A DNA stretch of 64,000 bases from an uncultured Bacilli bacterium. GTDB taxonomy: Bacteria; Bacillota_I; Bacilli_A; RF39; UBA660. Location of the stretch: positions 191,247 through 255,246 of the forward strand of contig CAJUTK010000003.1 of NCBI GenBank assembly GCA_910589375.1, given 5' to 3'. The notes under the pieces are model-generated. The model was not told the origin of the DNA and did no database searches. It saw only the letters and a list, made by a program, of their open reading frames with translations. Position numbers and translations under genes: made by a program. Below are positions 34,210 through 42,979 of the stretch, piece by piece (within the stretch, counting starts at the first letter, position 1; every line of letters starts with the position of its first letter).

Positions 34210-35409
34210 ATGAAAAATAAGAGTTTAGAAGTAATAAAGAGTAAAATAAAATTGAGAGTATCTGGCAAGAATGTAAATAGGTATCTTTTGAGACTTTCTA
34301 AAAATCATATTTCTCTTTTATCTGTTTTGAAAAAGTCAAAAGATGAATATGATATTCTTATTTATTTTAAAGATTATGAGCTTGCTCAAAAGTTGAATAC
34401 CATTTATGATATTCATATTATAGAATATGGTGGTTGGGAACAAGAAAAAAAATATTTAAAAAAGAATAAATGGATTTTTTTAGCGCTTATTTTTTCTCTT
34501 CTTTTTTTATTTTTCCTTTCTAGACTTATTTTTGAGGTAGAAATTGTAACAAATGATCAAGCAATGAAAAATAGATTACTGAAAGAATTAAAAGAATTAT
34601 CAATAGATAAATATCATTTTCAGAAAAGTTATCAAGAGTTACAAACTATTAAAACGAAGTTATTAGAAACTCATCATGATGATATTGAATGGTTAGAAAT
34701 TGAGAGGATAGGGACAAAATATAGAGTGAGATTTGAACCTCGTATTATAGAACCAGATAAAAAGACAACGAAAGAAAGACATTTAATAGCAAAGAAAAAC
34801 GCTATTATTAAAAAGGTAGAAAGCTCTACAGGTCAGATTGTAAAGGGTAAGAATGATTATGTAAAAAAAGGGGATATTATAGTTAGTGGTTATATTTCTT
34901 TAAACGACTCTGTGAAGAAAACAGTGAGTGCAACTGGGACTGTTTACGGAGAAGTATGGTATGAGGTAGATGTTTTTTATCCTTTTGGTTACTATGAGGA
35001 AACAAAGACAGGAAGAAAAAAAGAGGTTTATGTTATAGAATTTTTATCTCATCGTATAGAACTCTTTAACTTTCATCCATTTTATGATAAAATTATAAAT
35101 AGTAGTACCATACTTGAAAAAAGGGGATTTCCAATCCGCTTTACAAAAGAAAAACAAGAAGAGGTAAATATTATATCCTCCATTGAGACGGTAGAAGAGG
35201 CTACTTTAAAGGCTGTAGATTTAGCTAATAAAAAAATAGAATCTAAGTTAAATGAAGAAGAGTATGTACTAAAATACAAAATTATAAATAGAGAAATAGA
35301 AAATAATGGTGTTCGATTAAAAGTATTCTTTAGTGTTTATGAAGATATTACAGATTATTTAGAAATTGCACCTTATGTGGAGGAAAAAGATGAAGGAGAC
35401 AATTCTTGA
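34210..35409 (+). CDS. yqfD: Sporulation protein YqfD
   Basis: This 399-residue protein has an N-terminal soluble part (LRLSKNHISLLSV), one membrane helix (about 93-113) and a long external beta-rich domain with ERIGTKYRVRFEPR and VKKGDIIVSG (spore cortex assembly protein family). In Bacillus it supports spore formation at the mother-cell membrane. It overlaps the vanZ gene by 20 bases. Confidence 0.9.
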   Translation: MKNKSLEVIKSKIKLRVSGKNVNRYLLRLSKNHISLLSVLKKSKDEYDILIYFKDYELAQKLNTIYDIHIIEYGGWEQEKKYLKKNKWIFLALIFSLLFLFFLSRLIFEVEIVTNDQAMKNRLLKELKELSIDKYHFQKSYQELQTIKTKLLETHHDDIEWLEIERIGTKYRVRFEPRIIEPDKKTTKERHLIAKKNAIIKKVESSTGQIVKGKNDYVKKGDIIVSGYISLNDSVKKTVSATGTVYGEVWYEVDVFYPFGYYEETKTGRKKEVYVIEFLSHRIELFNFHPFYDKIINSSTILEKRGFPIRFTKEKQEEVNIISSIETVEEATLKAVDLANKKIESKLNEEEYVLKYKIINREIENNGVRLKVFFSVYEDITDYLEIAPYVEEKDEGDNS

Positions 35410-35917
35410 TATATTTGCAGGAGTTATGCCTACTGTTATCATATGTATTATTATTGCGGTAAGTTTAAGAGTAACTTATTTAATTCGTAATAAGAAAAAA
35501 TTTCATATAATAGAAGAGTTTTTAGCGCTTACTTTTATTATTTATATTATTTGTCTTTTCTATGCAGTAACGTTTCAGGATATAGATGGTTCTTGGGCTA
35601 CGTCTAATTTTCTGCCATTTAGAGAGATGTTTCGTTATTCTTTCGGAAGTAGACTATTTATAAAAAATGTACTTGGAAATATGCTTATGTTTATTCCATA
35701 TGGATTTTTTAGTTCCTATTTTCTAAAGGAAAAAAATGGAATTATTATTTTTGTACTAACTACGATATTATCTTTTTCTATTGAATATATTCAGTTGCAA
35801 ATAGGAAGAGTATTTGATATAGATGACATTATCTTAAATGTTATTGGTGGTTTAATTGGTTATGGTATTTATATGTGTTTTTATAAAATAAAAAAAGTTT
35901 TTAATAGGGAAGAGTAA
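35390..35917 (+). CDS. VanZ-family membrane protein
   Basis: This 175-residue protein has five hydrophobic helices with the VanZ signature NFLPFREMFRYSFGSRL and VLGNMLMFIPYGF and IEYIQLQIGRVFDIDDIILNVIGG. VanZ family members are linked to teicoplanin or stress tolerance, but function is unclear. The ATG at 35390 has GTGGAGG upstream within yqfD. In Bacillus this place is held by phoH. Confidence 0.88.
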   Translation: MKETILDIFAGVMPTVIICIIIAVSLRVTYLIRNKKKFHIIEEFLALTFIIYIICLFYAVTFQDIDGSWATSNFLPFREMFRYSFGSRLFIKNVLGNMLMFIPYGFFSSYFLKEKNGIIIFVLTTILSFSIEYIQLQIGRVFDIDDIILNVIGGLIGYGIYMCFYKIKKVFNREE

Positions 35918-36022
35918 AAGAGTATTCACTTTTTGTCAATGTACTGTCTAACTTTTTCCAAAAAAGAAACTTTTTCTTTTTTTAGAAAACATTTATGTTA
36001 TCCTAAAAATAGGAGGAGAATT

Positions 36023-36958
36023 ATGGAAAGTAAAAATAAAGTTTTAATGGGAATTATTGTTGCAGTTGTAATTATATTTGCTGCTGTAGGAACTTACTTA
36101 GTGTTTAGTAAGATTAGCGAAGATGAGAAGGTACAAAGAGATAGTAATTCTAATAGTCAAGAAGAACAAGCTATTTCTATTGATAAAAGTGATACGGTAG
36201 TTTTCTCTTTAATGAATTTTTTAGAGGATAGAGACTATCCTTTTTATCAGGCTAAAAAAACTACAGTATCCTCTTTAAATATAGAGACAAAGTATACTTT
36301 AGCTTTTAAGAAACTGGGAACAGATATTACCATTACTTGTGATAGATCAACTCTTGATGAAGGAAGTGGATTAGAAAGTTGCTGGTCTTTTCATTTTGAG
36401 ATAAAGGAAGAGGCTGTTGCATTAGCTTTTGCTAATGCTTTTGGACAAGGTGTTGTGCCAGATAAAATAGAAAAGGAAATTGAGTTTCCTTTATCCACAG
36501 ATATTAAACTAAAGGATTTGCATGTTGAAAAAGGATTAGAAGAGGCGATAGAAAATGAAACTTTTTCTAGTGTAGCGTCTGCTACTCTTAAATATGATGA
36601 AGAAAAAAAAGTTTATACTGGAAATTTTGAAATTCAAGGTGGAGGATGGAGTAATAATGGAATTTTTAGCACAGTAGAAAGTGCCTCTAAAAAGAAAAAT
36701 AGAATCACTATTACTGAAAAAGTAATCTTTGTAGATTCTAATCCAAAGGATGTTAGTGAACCCACTGAATATAGTATTTATTCGGATTATAATCATACAA
36801 CAGAAATCGGTAAAATAAAAGTATCTGATTATGACAAAGAAGGCTTTGATACTAATGCATTAGTAGAACAATATAGTGATAATGCTATGACAGTAATCTA
36901 TACATTTGAAGAGAATAGTGATGGAAGCTATCATTTTGTTGATAGTAGGATAGAATAA
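36023..36958 (+). CDS. Membrane-anchored protein of unknown function
   Basis: This 311-residue protein has one membrane helix (about 8-30), a polar linker with SNSNSQEEQ and an external domain with paired strands and Cys (TITCDRSTLDEGSGLESCW). The start at 36023 follows AGGAGG, and upstream frame extension has none. Similar in layout to 14495 and 24607, but clear homology is not evident. It ends at a terminator. Confidence 0.6.
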   Translation: MESKNKVLMGIIVAVVIIFAAVGTYLVFSKISEDEKVQRDSNSNSQEEQAISIDKSDTVVFSLMNFLEDRDYPFYQAKKTTVSSLNIETKYTLAFKKLGTDITITCDRSTLDEGSGLESCWSFHFEIKEEAVALAFANAFGQGVVPDKIEKEIEFPLSTDIKLKDLHVEKGLEEAIENETFSSVASATLKYDEEKKVYTGNFEIQGGGWSNNGIFSTVESASKKKNRITITEKVIFVDSNPKDVSEPTEYSIYSDYNHTTEIGKIKVSDYDKEGFDTNALVEQYSDNAMTVIYTFEENSDGSYHFVDSRIE

Positions 36959-36959
36959 T

Positions 36960-36982
36960 AGAAGGGAACCCTTCTTTTTTTC
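36960..36982 (+). terminator. Terminator before ybeY
   Basis: AGAAGGG-AA-CCCTTCT followed by Ts. Confidence 0.85.
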
Positions 36983-37034
36983 TTGTAAAAGATAGCAATT
37001 TTGAGTATAATGAATATAGAAAGAAGTGGTTATT

Positions 37035-37484
37035 TTGAACCAATATGAACTTATAAATAATACGGACGAAAAATTAAAAGAAATAGAATCTTTAAGGGAT
37101 TTTATTGATTTTGCTATTACTTATTTAAAACTAGAACATGTAGTTTTTAATGTTATTATTATTAATAATGAAGAGATACATAGAATGAATAAAGAGTATC
37201 GTGGTGTGGATAGACCCACAGATGTTATTTCTTTTGCTTTAGAAGATGACGATACGTTTATTTCAACAGATGTTAGAGTGTTAGGAGATATTTATATCTC
37301 TATTGATAAAGCAAAGGAGCAAGCTGAAAGCTATGGGCATAGTTTAAAAAGGGAACTTTCTTTTTTAACTATTCATGGTATTCTTCATCTTTTAGGATAT
37401 GATCATATGACGAATGAAGAAGAAAAAGAAATGTTTAACTTACAGGAGATGATTTTAAATGAATATGGAATCAAACGAGTTTAA
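37035..37484 (+). CDS. ybeY: Endoribonuclease YbeY
   Basis: This 149-residue metal-dependent RNase processes 16S rRNA 3' ends. The zinc motif HGILHLLGYDH is complete, and VDRPTDVISFALEDD is the usual lead-in. TTG at 37035 is the likely start because AAGAAGTGG precedes it, and no ATG is available near; a GTG three codons upstream is an alternative. It overlaps dgkA. Confidence 0.93.
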   Translation: MNQYELINNTDEKLKEIESLRDFIDFAITYLKLEHVVFNVIIINNEEIHRMNKEYRGVDRPTDVISFALEDDDTFISTDVRVLGDIYISIDKAKEQAESYGHSLKRELSFLTIHGILHLLGYDHMTNEEEKEMFNLQEMILNEYGIKRV

Positions 37485-37878
37485 AAAAAGAGAATTACGT
37501 GACTTTGGATTAAAGAGTTTATGGAAAGTAACAATGAATTCTTGGCATGGATTAGTCTATTTTTATAAATATGAAAGAAGTGCGATTCTTCATTTAGTAG
37601 CAGCCATTTTAATGTTGTTAGGTGCTTGGATGTTAGAGATGTCACCGATGGAATGGTTAGTTATTATTATGGTTTTATTTACTACTCTTTCTGTAGAACT
37701 TTTAAATACAGCGATAGAGAAAGTTTGTGATTTAGTAACGAAAGATTACAATATGAATATTAAGGTCGCTAAAGATGCAGGAAGTGCTGCAACAGGTGTT
37801 TTAACGTTAGTTGGAATTGTAGTAGTATTAATTATTTATGTACCAAAAATAATAGAGTTTATAGAGTCATTATTATAG
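37459..37878 (+). CDS. dgkA: Diacylglycerol/undecaprenol kinase
   Basis: This 139-residue membrane kinase of the DgkA/UdpK family has three helices (about 40-55, 62-82 and 112-132) and the signature VELLNTAIEKVCDLV. It recycles undecaprenol or diacylglycerol by phosphorylation. It starts inside the end of ybeY with CAGGAG upstream and is followed nine bases later by cdd. Confidence 0.93.
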   Translation: MNMESNEFKKRELRDFGLKSLWKVTMNSWHGLVYFYKYERSAILHLVAAILMLLGAWMLEMSPMEWLVIIMVLFTTLSVELLNTAIEKVCDLVTKDYNMNIKVAKDAGSAATGVLTLVGIVVVLIIYVPKIIEFIESLL

Positions 37879-37886
37879 GAGTTATT

Positions 37887-38273
37887 ATGAGAGAAAAATT
37901 AGTATCATTATTAGAAAATAGTTATAGTCCTTATTCCCATTTTAGAGTTGCAGCTATTGCAGTTATGAAAGATGGTAGGGAGTTTTATGGTGTCAATGTA
38001 GAGAATGCTTCTTATGGCGCTACTATCTGTGCAGAGAGAAGTGCTATTTTATCTGCCGTTAGTGCAGGTTATAAAAGAGGTGATTTTAAAGAATTATATG
38101 TTATGTGTGATAACGATAAAATAGGAATGCCTTGTTTTATATGTAGGATGGTTATTACGGAATTTTTTGATAAGAAAGCTTCTATTATTTGTATGAATCC
38201 TAAAGGGGATGAAGAAATTCATACAGTAGAAGAATTATGTCCATATCCTTTTTCAGATGAGGATTTAAAGTAG
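37887..38273 (+). CDS. cdd: Cytidine deaminase
   Basis: This 128-residue tetrameric deaminase turns cytidine to uridine. The zinc site is seen as ICAERSA (Cys with catalytic Glu, as in Bacillus) and MPCFICRMV, with NVENASYGAT for the substrate ribose. Full length for the family; CGACRQ is replaced by CFICRM, a mild variation. Confidence 0.93.
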   Translation: MREKLVSLLENSYSPYSHFRVAAIAVMKDGREFYGVNVENASYGATICAERSAILSAVSAGYKRGDFKELYVMCDNDKIGMPCFICRMVITEFFDKKASIICMNPKGDEEIHTVEELCPYPFSDEDLK

Positions 38274-38280
38274 GTGAATT

Positions 38281-39168
38281 ATGCGTAGTGGTTTTGTTGG
38301 ACTAATAGGAAGACCAAATGTAGGAAAAAGTACTTTGATAAATAGTATTATTGGGAAGAAGGTTGCGATTACAACATCAAAGCCACAAACAACCAGAAAT
38401 ATTATTCAAGGAATTTATAATGAAGAGGATACTCAAATCGTGTTTATTGATACTCCAGGTATCCATAAACCAAATCATAAACTAGGAGAATCCTTAAATA
38501 AACAAGCTTATTATAGTATGAACGATGCCGATGTATTACTTTTTTTAGTAGATGTAAAAGAACCATTTGGAAAAGGAGATCAATTTGTTATTGATAAACT
38601 AAAAGAAGTAGAAAAGCCTGTTATATTAGTTCTTAATAAAATAGATAAGATTAGTAGGGAAGAGATTTTAAAGAAAATCGTAGAGTATAAAGATTACTAT
38701 GATTTTAAAGAAATTGTTCCTTTATCAGCCTTAAAAAAAGATAATATTAAAGAATTAATCAAAACATTAAAGAAATATTTGCCAGATGAAATTCGTTATT
38801 ATGGAGAAGACGATGTAACCAACCGTTCTTTAGAGTTTATGATGGCAGAGCTTGTTCGTGAGAAAGTAATGGATTTAACAAGTGAGGAAGTACCACATTC
38901 TCTAACTTGTGTAACGAATGCTGTAGAAGTAGGAAAAACAAGTTATACTATTTATATTGATATTATCGTAGATAGAGAATCTTTAAAGAAAATTGTAATT
39001 GGTAAACAAGGATCTATGATTAAGGAAATTGGAACTAGAGCTAGATATGATTTAGAAAAGTTACTTGGAAAGAATGTCTACTTAGAATTACGTGTAAAGA
39101 CTGTTAAAAATTGGCGAGATAAAGAAAAGTATTTAGAAGAATACGGTTTTCATGATTTTGAGGAATAA
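38281..39168 (+). CDS. era: GTPase Era
   Basis: This 295-residue GTPase assists 30S ribosome maturation. G1 is GRPNVGKST, G3 DTPGIH, G4 NKID and G5-like SALK. The C-terminal KH domain shows IVIGKQGSMIKEIGTRAR, binding the 16S rRNA 3' end. It starts seven bases after cdd. Confidence 0.97.
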   Translation: MRSGFVGLIGRPNVGKSTLINSIIGKKVAITTSKPQTTRNIIQGIYNEEDTQIVFIDTPGIHKPNHKLGESLNKQAYYSMNDADVLLFLVDVKEPFGKGDQFVIDKLKEVEKPVILVLNKIDKISREEILKKIVEYKDYYDFKEIVPLSALKKDNIKELIKTLKKYLPDEIRYYGEDDVTNRSLEFMMAELVREKVMDLTSEEVPHSLTCVTNAVEVGKTSYTIYIDIIVDRESLKKIVIGKQGSMIKEIGTRARYDLEKLLGKNVYLELRVKTVKNWRDKEKYLEEYGFHDFEE

Positions 39169-39207
39169 AATAATCACTATTTGCTCATGATGGTAATAGG
39201 TGATAAC

Positions 39208-39330
39208 ATGAAAGATTTATTATGGCAATTATTTATGCATACAGGAAAAATTGAATATTATATGCGATACAAAGAAGAAGTGAGGAAAGATCGTAATGGA
39301 GAGGGATATTATAGTAGGAAAAATTTATAG
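39208..39330 (+). CDS. yqzL: YqzL-like small protein
   Basis: A 40-residue ORF between era and recO starts with MKDLLWQLFMHTGKIEYYM, matching the YqzL family (W..F..TG.I..Y) known at the same place in Bacillus. AATAGGTG lies before the ATG. Its end overlaps the start of the DUF1653 gene by 35 bases in another frame. Confidence 0.75.
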   Translation: MKDLLWQLFMHTGKIEYYMRYKEEVRKDRNGEGYYSRKNL

Positions 39331-39559
39331 ACATATGAGCGGTAATTATTACCGTGTCATTTGTATTGCAAAAGATTCAGAAACTCCTAAAGGTGAAGAA
39401 CCAAGACAGATGGTAGTATATGAATCTCTTGGAAAAGATCGTTCTTTTTGGGTAAGACCTTATGAGTTATTTCAAGAAAAAGTTGATAAGAAAAAATATC
39501 CAGACTGTGTTCAAGAGTATCGTTTTGAACTAGTTGATGATACCATTACGTTTAGGTGA
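39296..39559 (+). CDS. DUF1653 family protein
   Basis: This 87-residue protein has the DUF1653 outline: VGKIYRHMSGNYYRVICIA, MVVYESLGKD and FWVRPYELFQEKV. The family is common and unassigned. GAGGAAAG lies upstream of the ATG, and the gene overlaps yqzL and runs to within three bases of recO. Confidence 0.85.
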   Translation: MERDIIVGKIYRHMSGNYYRVICIAKDSETPKGEEPRQMVVYESLGKDRSFWVRPYELFQEKVDKKKYPDCVQEYRFELVDDTITFR

Positions 39560-39562
39560 TTC

Positions 39563-40300
39563 ATGGTTGAAGAAGTAGAAGGAATTGTCATTAGCGAAAA
39601 AGCTTATGGAGAAACTAGTAAAATTATTAATGTATTTACCAAAGAGTACGGTATTATAGGCATGATGGTAAAAGGGTGTAGGACATTAAAAAGTCCTTTA
39701 CGAAGTGTTACAGATAAATTAAGTTATGGTAAATTTACAATCTATTACAAAAAAGATAAATTATCTATTTTATCAGAAGTAAATATTTTAAATCCTTTTA
39801 AAGAAATAAAAAAAGACATTGCTAAATTAAGTTATGCTAGTTTTTTATTAGATTTATCGGAACAAGTAGTAAAGCAAACTTCTCTTAGTACAGCTATTTA
39901 TGGCTTATTAATAGAAAGCTTAATAAAAATAAATGAAAAATTTGACCCACTAGTAATTATGAATATTATAGAATTAAAGTATTTAGATTATTTAGGGGTA
40001 CTTCCTGTTTTAGATTCTTGTTCTGTCTGCTTTAAAAAAACAGATATTGTAACACTTTCTAGTGATAAGGGTGGCTATTTATGTTCTAGGTGTAGGACAA
40101 ATGAACCTATTATTTCTAAAAAGGCAATTAAATTGATTCGAATGTACTATTATGTAGATATTAGTAAAATAGAAAAATTAGAAGTAAGTGAAGAAGTAAA
40201 AAGAGAAATAAATGAATTCTTAGATAGATACTATGATAGGTATACAGGCCTTTATTTAAAAAGTAAAAGTTTTATGAAAGAATTAGCGAAGTTTTCCTAA
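39563..40300 (+). CDS. recO: DNA repair protein RecO
   Basis: This 245-residue protein loads RecA with RecF/RecR. It has an N-terminal OB fold (EGIVISEKAYGETSKIINVFTKEYG) and a four-Cys zinc site CSVCFKK...GGYLCSRC. Full length, ending at a likely terminator. It is in the era-yqzL-recO order of Bacillus. Confidence 0.94.
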   Translation: MVEEVEGIVISEKAYGETSKIINVFTKEYGIIGMMVKGCRTLKSPLRSVTDKLSYGKFTIYYKKDKLSILSEVNILNPFKEIKKDIAKLSYASFLLDLSEQVVKQTSLSTAIYGLLIESLIKINEKFDPLVIMNIIELKYLDYLGVLPVLDSCSVCFKKTDIVTLSSDKGGYLCSRCRTNEPIISKKAIKLIRMYYYVDISKIEKLEVSEEVKREINEFLDRYYDRYTGLYLKSKSFMKELAKFS

Positions 40301-40308
40301 TTCTTTTA
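40280..40308 (+). terminator. Likely terminator at the end of recO
   Basis: GAATTAG and CTAATTC with a 10-base loop, followed by TTTTATTTT. Confidence 0.55.
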
Positions 40309-40363
40309 TTTTGACAAAAATTTATTTTTATAATAGAATAAACCGCAAGAAAAGGGGATTTTT

Positions 40364-41395
40364 ATGAAAGCTACTGAAGATTTTTATAAAATTGGTGTTG
40401 ATGTTTCATCAGGTAAAAAGCAATTTTTATCATTAGCTGATCTTCATTATGGTGTGTTACAGCAAATGTTTTATAAGGGAACCATGAAAAAGTTCTTTGA
40501 TTATTTAATTAGGAATAATAAAGATGCTACTGCTATTTTGATACCTGGAGATTTGCTTTTTTATCTAACTTCGTTTCATGATAAAAAGTTTTTAGCAGCC
40601 TTAATAAATGATTTAAAAGATTTGGTAGATAAACTAGGAGCGCCTGTTTTCATTTCTTATGGAAACCATGATTTACCTTTAAATGAAGAAAAATTAAAAG
40701 AAGAAGAAAAACAAGAGTTAGATTTAGGTTATTATTTAGATAATCGTGGAAGTGGCATTTATGTGCTTGATAATGAGCAAGTAAAATTTCAGGATGTTGT
40801 TATTACAGGATTTTCTCCAAGAAGGGATGCCTATAGTCCGAATGCAATGCCATCTTGTTTAAAAAGTGTTAAAGAATGCTTTGATAAATGTAATTTTCAC
40901 TTTTCAAAAGGAACTATTAATGTTTTAATGTCTCATGAAAATAAATTTTTTACGCATCCTTCTATTGTTTCAGAGTATGGAGATTTATATGATTATTTAA
41001 CGTTTATTATCGGGGGACACTTACATGATGGTTACATGCCTATTTGGTTACAACAATTGTGCAAGGAAAGTATGAAAGATTATGGAATATGGGAAAAAGT
41101 TCCTCCGAAAATTAATATGTGTAGAGGAGCATTTAAAGTGTCTAAAGACTCTGTTAGTGATGTAATATTACCAAAACAAGAAGGGGTTTTTATAGAAAAA
41201 GAAAAAGGAGAATGCATTAGTATTGTTAATAGAGGAGTAGCGAAATATTCTTGGTTCTTACCTTCTAGACCAAGCTATACGAAAATAGAAGTAACAGGTA
41301 GTTTTTATATGGCAGAAGATGGAACTTATTGGACTAGCGAAGAAGATTATAAACTTTATAGACAAGAAAATGAACAAGAGAAAGTAAAAAAATAA
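40364..41395 (+). CDS. Calcineurin-like metallophosphoesterase
   Basis: This 343-residue protein has the phosphoesterase motifs LADLHYG (D-x-H), IPGDLLF (GD), SYGNHDL (GNHD), MSHENK and GGHLHDG (GxH). The N-terminal 250 residues form the domain, and the remainder is polar with no membrane helix. Substrate unknown; DNA/RNA, nucleotide or protein phosphate are all possible. Confidence 0.85.
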   Translation: MKATEDFYKIGVDVSSGKKQFLSLADLHYGVLQQMFYKGTMKKFFDYLIRNNKDATAILIPGDLLFYLTSFHDKKFLAALINDLKDLVDKLGAPVFISYGNHDLPLNEEKLKEEEKQELDLGYYLDNRGSGIYVLDNEQVKFQDVVITGFSPRRDAYSPNAMPSCLKSVKECFDKCNFHFSKGTINVLMSHENKFFTHPSIVSEYGDLYDYLTFIIGGHLHDGYMPIWLQQLCKESMKDYGIWEKVPPKINMCRGAFKVSKDSVSDVILPKQEGVFIEKEKGECISIVNRGVAKYSWFLPSRPSYTKIEVTGSFYMAEDGTYWTSEEDYKLYRQENEQEKVKK

Positions 41396-41420
41396 AGATT
41401 GGAAATCTTTATTTTTTTTG
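41391..41420 (+). terminator. Terminator after the phosphoesterase
   Basis: AATAAAGATT-GGA-AATCTTTATT followed by Ts. Confidence 0.9.
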
Positions 41421-41442
41421 TTATAATGAAGTTGGTGGTAGC

Positions 41443-42006
41443 GTGAAAGAAAAACTATTAATTGATTTAGATGATACTATTGTAATAGATTCTTGGAAAG
41501 AATTAGTGGAAGAATATCTTGGGCATTCCATTGATGTAAATTCTTTAGAGCCTGGAAGTTATATTAATAAAAATCTAACAAGTGAAGATTTTATCAATTA
41601 TTTTATGATACATAATTTATATGATTATGGTTATTTAGATTCTTTTACGATAGAGTTTATAAAAAAAATATCAGAACATTACGATGTTTATATTGCGTCT
41701 ATATTTATTACTCCTGGTATAGAATCAACATCGTCTATTTTCTGTAAAAGAAAAATAGAATTTTTGCAGAAACATTTTCCTTTTTTAGGGGAAGAAAAGT
41801 TCTTAATTCTTGGTAGTAAGAATATGATAAATGTAGATATTTCTATTGGAGATAGTATGAGTGACCAAATAGGAAAAAAGAGAAATTTTCTATTCACACG
41901 GTATCATAATAGACATATCAAAGAAGATGTTTTAAAAGAAAAAAATTCTATTAGAGTAGACTCTTGGAAAGAGTTAGCAAGTTATTTTGAAGAGATAGAA
42001 AAATAA
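41443..42006 (+). CDS. HAD-fold 5'(3')-deoxyribonucleotidase-like protein
   Basis: This 187-residue protein starts with LLIDLDDTIVID (nucleophile DLDDT), has VYIASIFITPG (motif II area) and IGDSMSDQIG near the end (GD motif). It matches the small deoxyribonucleotidase/NT5C-like HAD group by length. GTG start with GGTGG upstream. It is not close to a nucleotide pathway gene. Confidence 0.75.
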   Translation: MKEKLLIDLDDTIVIDSWKELVEEYLGHSIDVNSLEPGSYINKNLTSEDFINYFMIHNLYDYGYLDSFTIEFIKKISEHYDVYIASIFITPGIESTSSIFCKRKIEFLQKHFPFLGEEKFLILGSKNMINVDISIGDSMSDQIGKKRNFLFTRYHNRHIKEDVLKEKNSIRVDSWKELASYFEEIEK

Positions 42007-42013
42007 AAAAGAC

Positions 42014-42042
42014 TTGACATCTAGAATAATTTATAATAAAAT
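42014..42042 (+). promoter_or_regulatory. Promoter of the glycine T-box operon
   Basis: TTGACA (42014-42019) and TAAAAT (42037-42042) with 17-base spacing; transcription would begin near 42049. Confidence 0.75.
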
Positions 42043-42048
42043 CAATTT

Positions 42049-42172
42049 ATCAATGCGATGACGGGCTTGGCAACCTCGAGCAATATACCAAAGAGTGATT
42101 CTTCTAGAATAAGTAGGGTGGAACCGCGGATTATTATTCGTCCCTATTACTATTCTAGGAGTTTTTTTATTA
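42049..42172 (+). promoter_or_regulatory. Glycine T-box riboswitch with very short Stem I and terminator
   Basis: The T-box sequence AGGGTGGAACCGCGG is at 42115-42129. GAATAA (42108-42113) and TTATTC flank it as antiterminator. The terminator pairs CTAGAATAAGTAGGG (42104-42118) with CCCTATTACTATTCTAG (42142-42158) before seven Ts. The glycine specifier GGC, followed by A, is at 42069-42071, aligned with TTGAGCAAT-type sequence (TCGAGCAAT) seen after the specifier in Bacillus glyQS. Stem I from 42052 is only about 30 bases: TGC/GCA base, GATGAC and GA (K-turn-like), GGG/CTC helix and the loop CTTGGCAAC. Confidence 0.88.
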
Positions 42173-42187
42173 TTAGGAGGTGAAATA

Positions 42188-42976
42188 GTGACAACAAAAA
42201 TACAGAAAATGTTAAAGGATAATCCAATATCTACCATGATTTCTTGTAAGCCAGAGGATGAACTAGGAAATCCTATTATGCAACTGCTGATTCAGTCTAA
42301 ATATTCTAGAAAAATAAGTCAGTCTAGAGTTCCTGAAGAAAGATGGAAAGGATTAGAGAGCTTATTTTATAAAAATCCTAGAAAAGCAGTAGATGAAATT
42401 TTAGGGTATCTTTTTTCTGATAGAGAAATAATTGGTATGTATGATGGAGAGGCATCTCTTATTTTACCTACTAGAGAACACCCTTTTTATAAAAGATGTA
42501 CTTCATTTGAAACTCATGGTTATCAAGTTTATTTTAATGATTATGCAATTTCTATTTTTAAAAATACGATTTTAAAATTAGATGAGAAAAGTAAGAGAGA
42601 TAGTTTTAAGTTCATGAAGGATCGTATAGAAAGTGGAAACTCGCAGCACGTACATTTATCTATTTCTGAAGGTTTTCAAAATACTAGAAGTAGAATGATT
42701 ATGCAATTAGAAAATAAAGGTCATGCAATAGATCCTGAGAATGCACTTTATTACTATACAAACTTATTACCTGATGGCACAGTAGATAGAGGAGATTTAG
42801 AAAATATTCTAGGGCTAATAGAGATATTTGTTCAAAAATATGGGCAATTTGGCATGCTTAAGGAAGATGATAATAGCTGTATAGGATATAATGTTGGAAG
42901 TCTAAAAGTATCTGGAATTGATAAGGTTAAAGAACCATTACAGAAAGTATATTCATTGAGAAAGAAGGAGGAATAA
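42188..42976 (+). CDS. Unknown protein in the glycine T-box operon
   Basis: This 262-residue soluble protein is not recognised. It begins after AGGAGGTG with a GTG codon. Features seen: a helix-rich C-terminal half, MYDGEASLILPTREHP in the middle and HVHLSISEGFQNTRSRMI followed by a CxG-like segment. No membrane helix. It is three bases before glyS and shares the glycine T-box, so it should be expressed when uncharged tRNA-Gly rises. Role in glycine or tRNA metabolism is inference only. Confidence 0.65.
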   Translation: MTTKIQKMLKDNPISTMISCKPEDELGNPIMQLLIQSKYSRKISQSRVPEERWKGLESLFYKNPRKAVDEILGYLFSDREIIGMYDGEASLILPTREHPFYKRCTSFETHGYQVYFNDYAISIFKNTILKLDEKSKRDSFKFMKDRIESGNSQHVHLSISEGFQNTRSRMIMQLENKGHAIDPENALYYYTNLLPDGTVDRGDLENILGLIEIFVQKYGQFGMLKEDDNSCIGYNVGSLKVSGIDKVKEPLQKVYSLRKKEE

Positions 42977-42979
42977 AAA

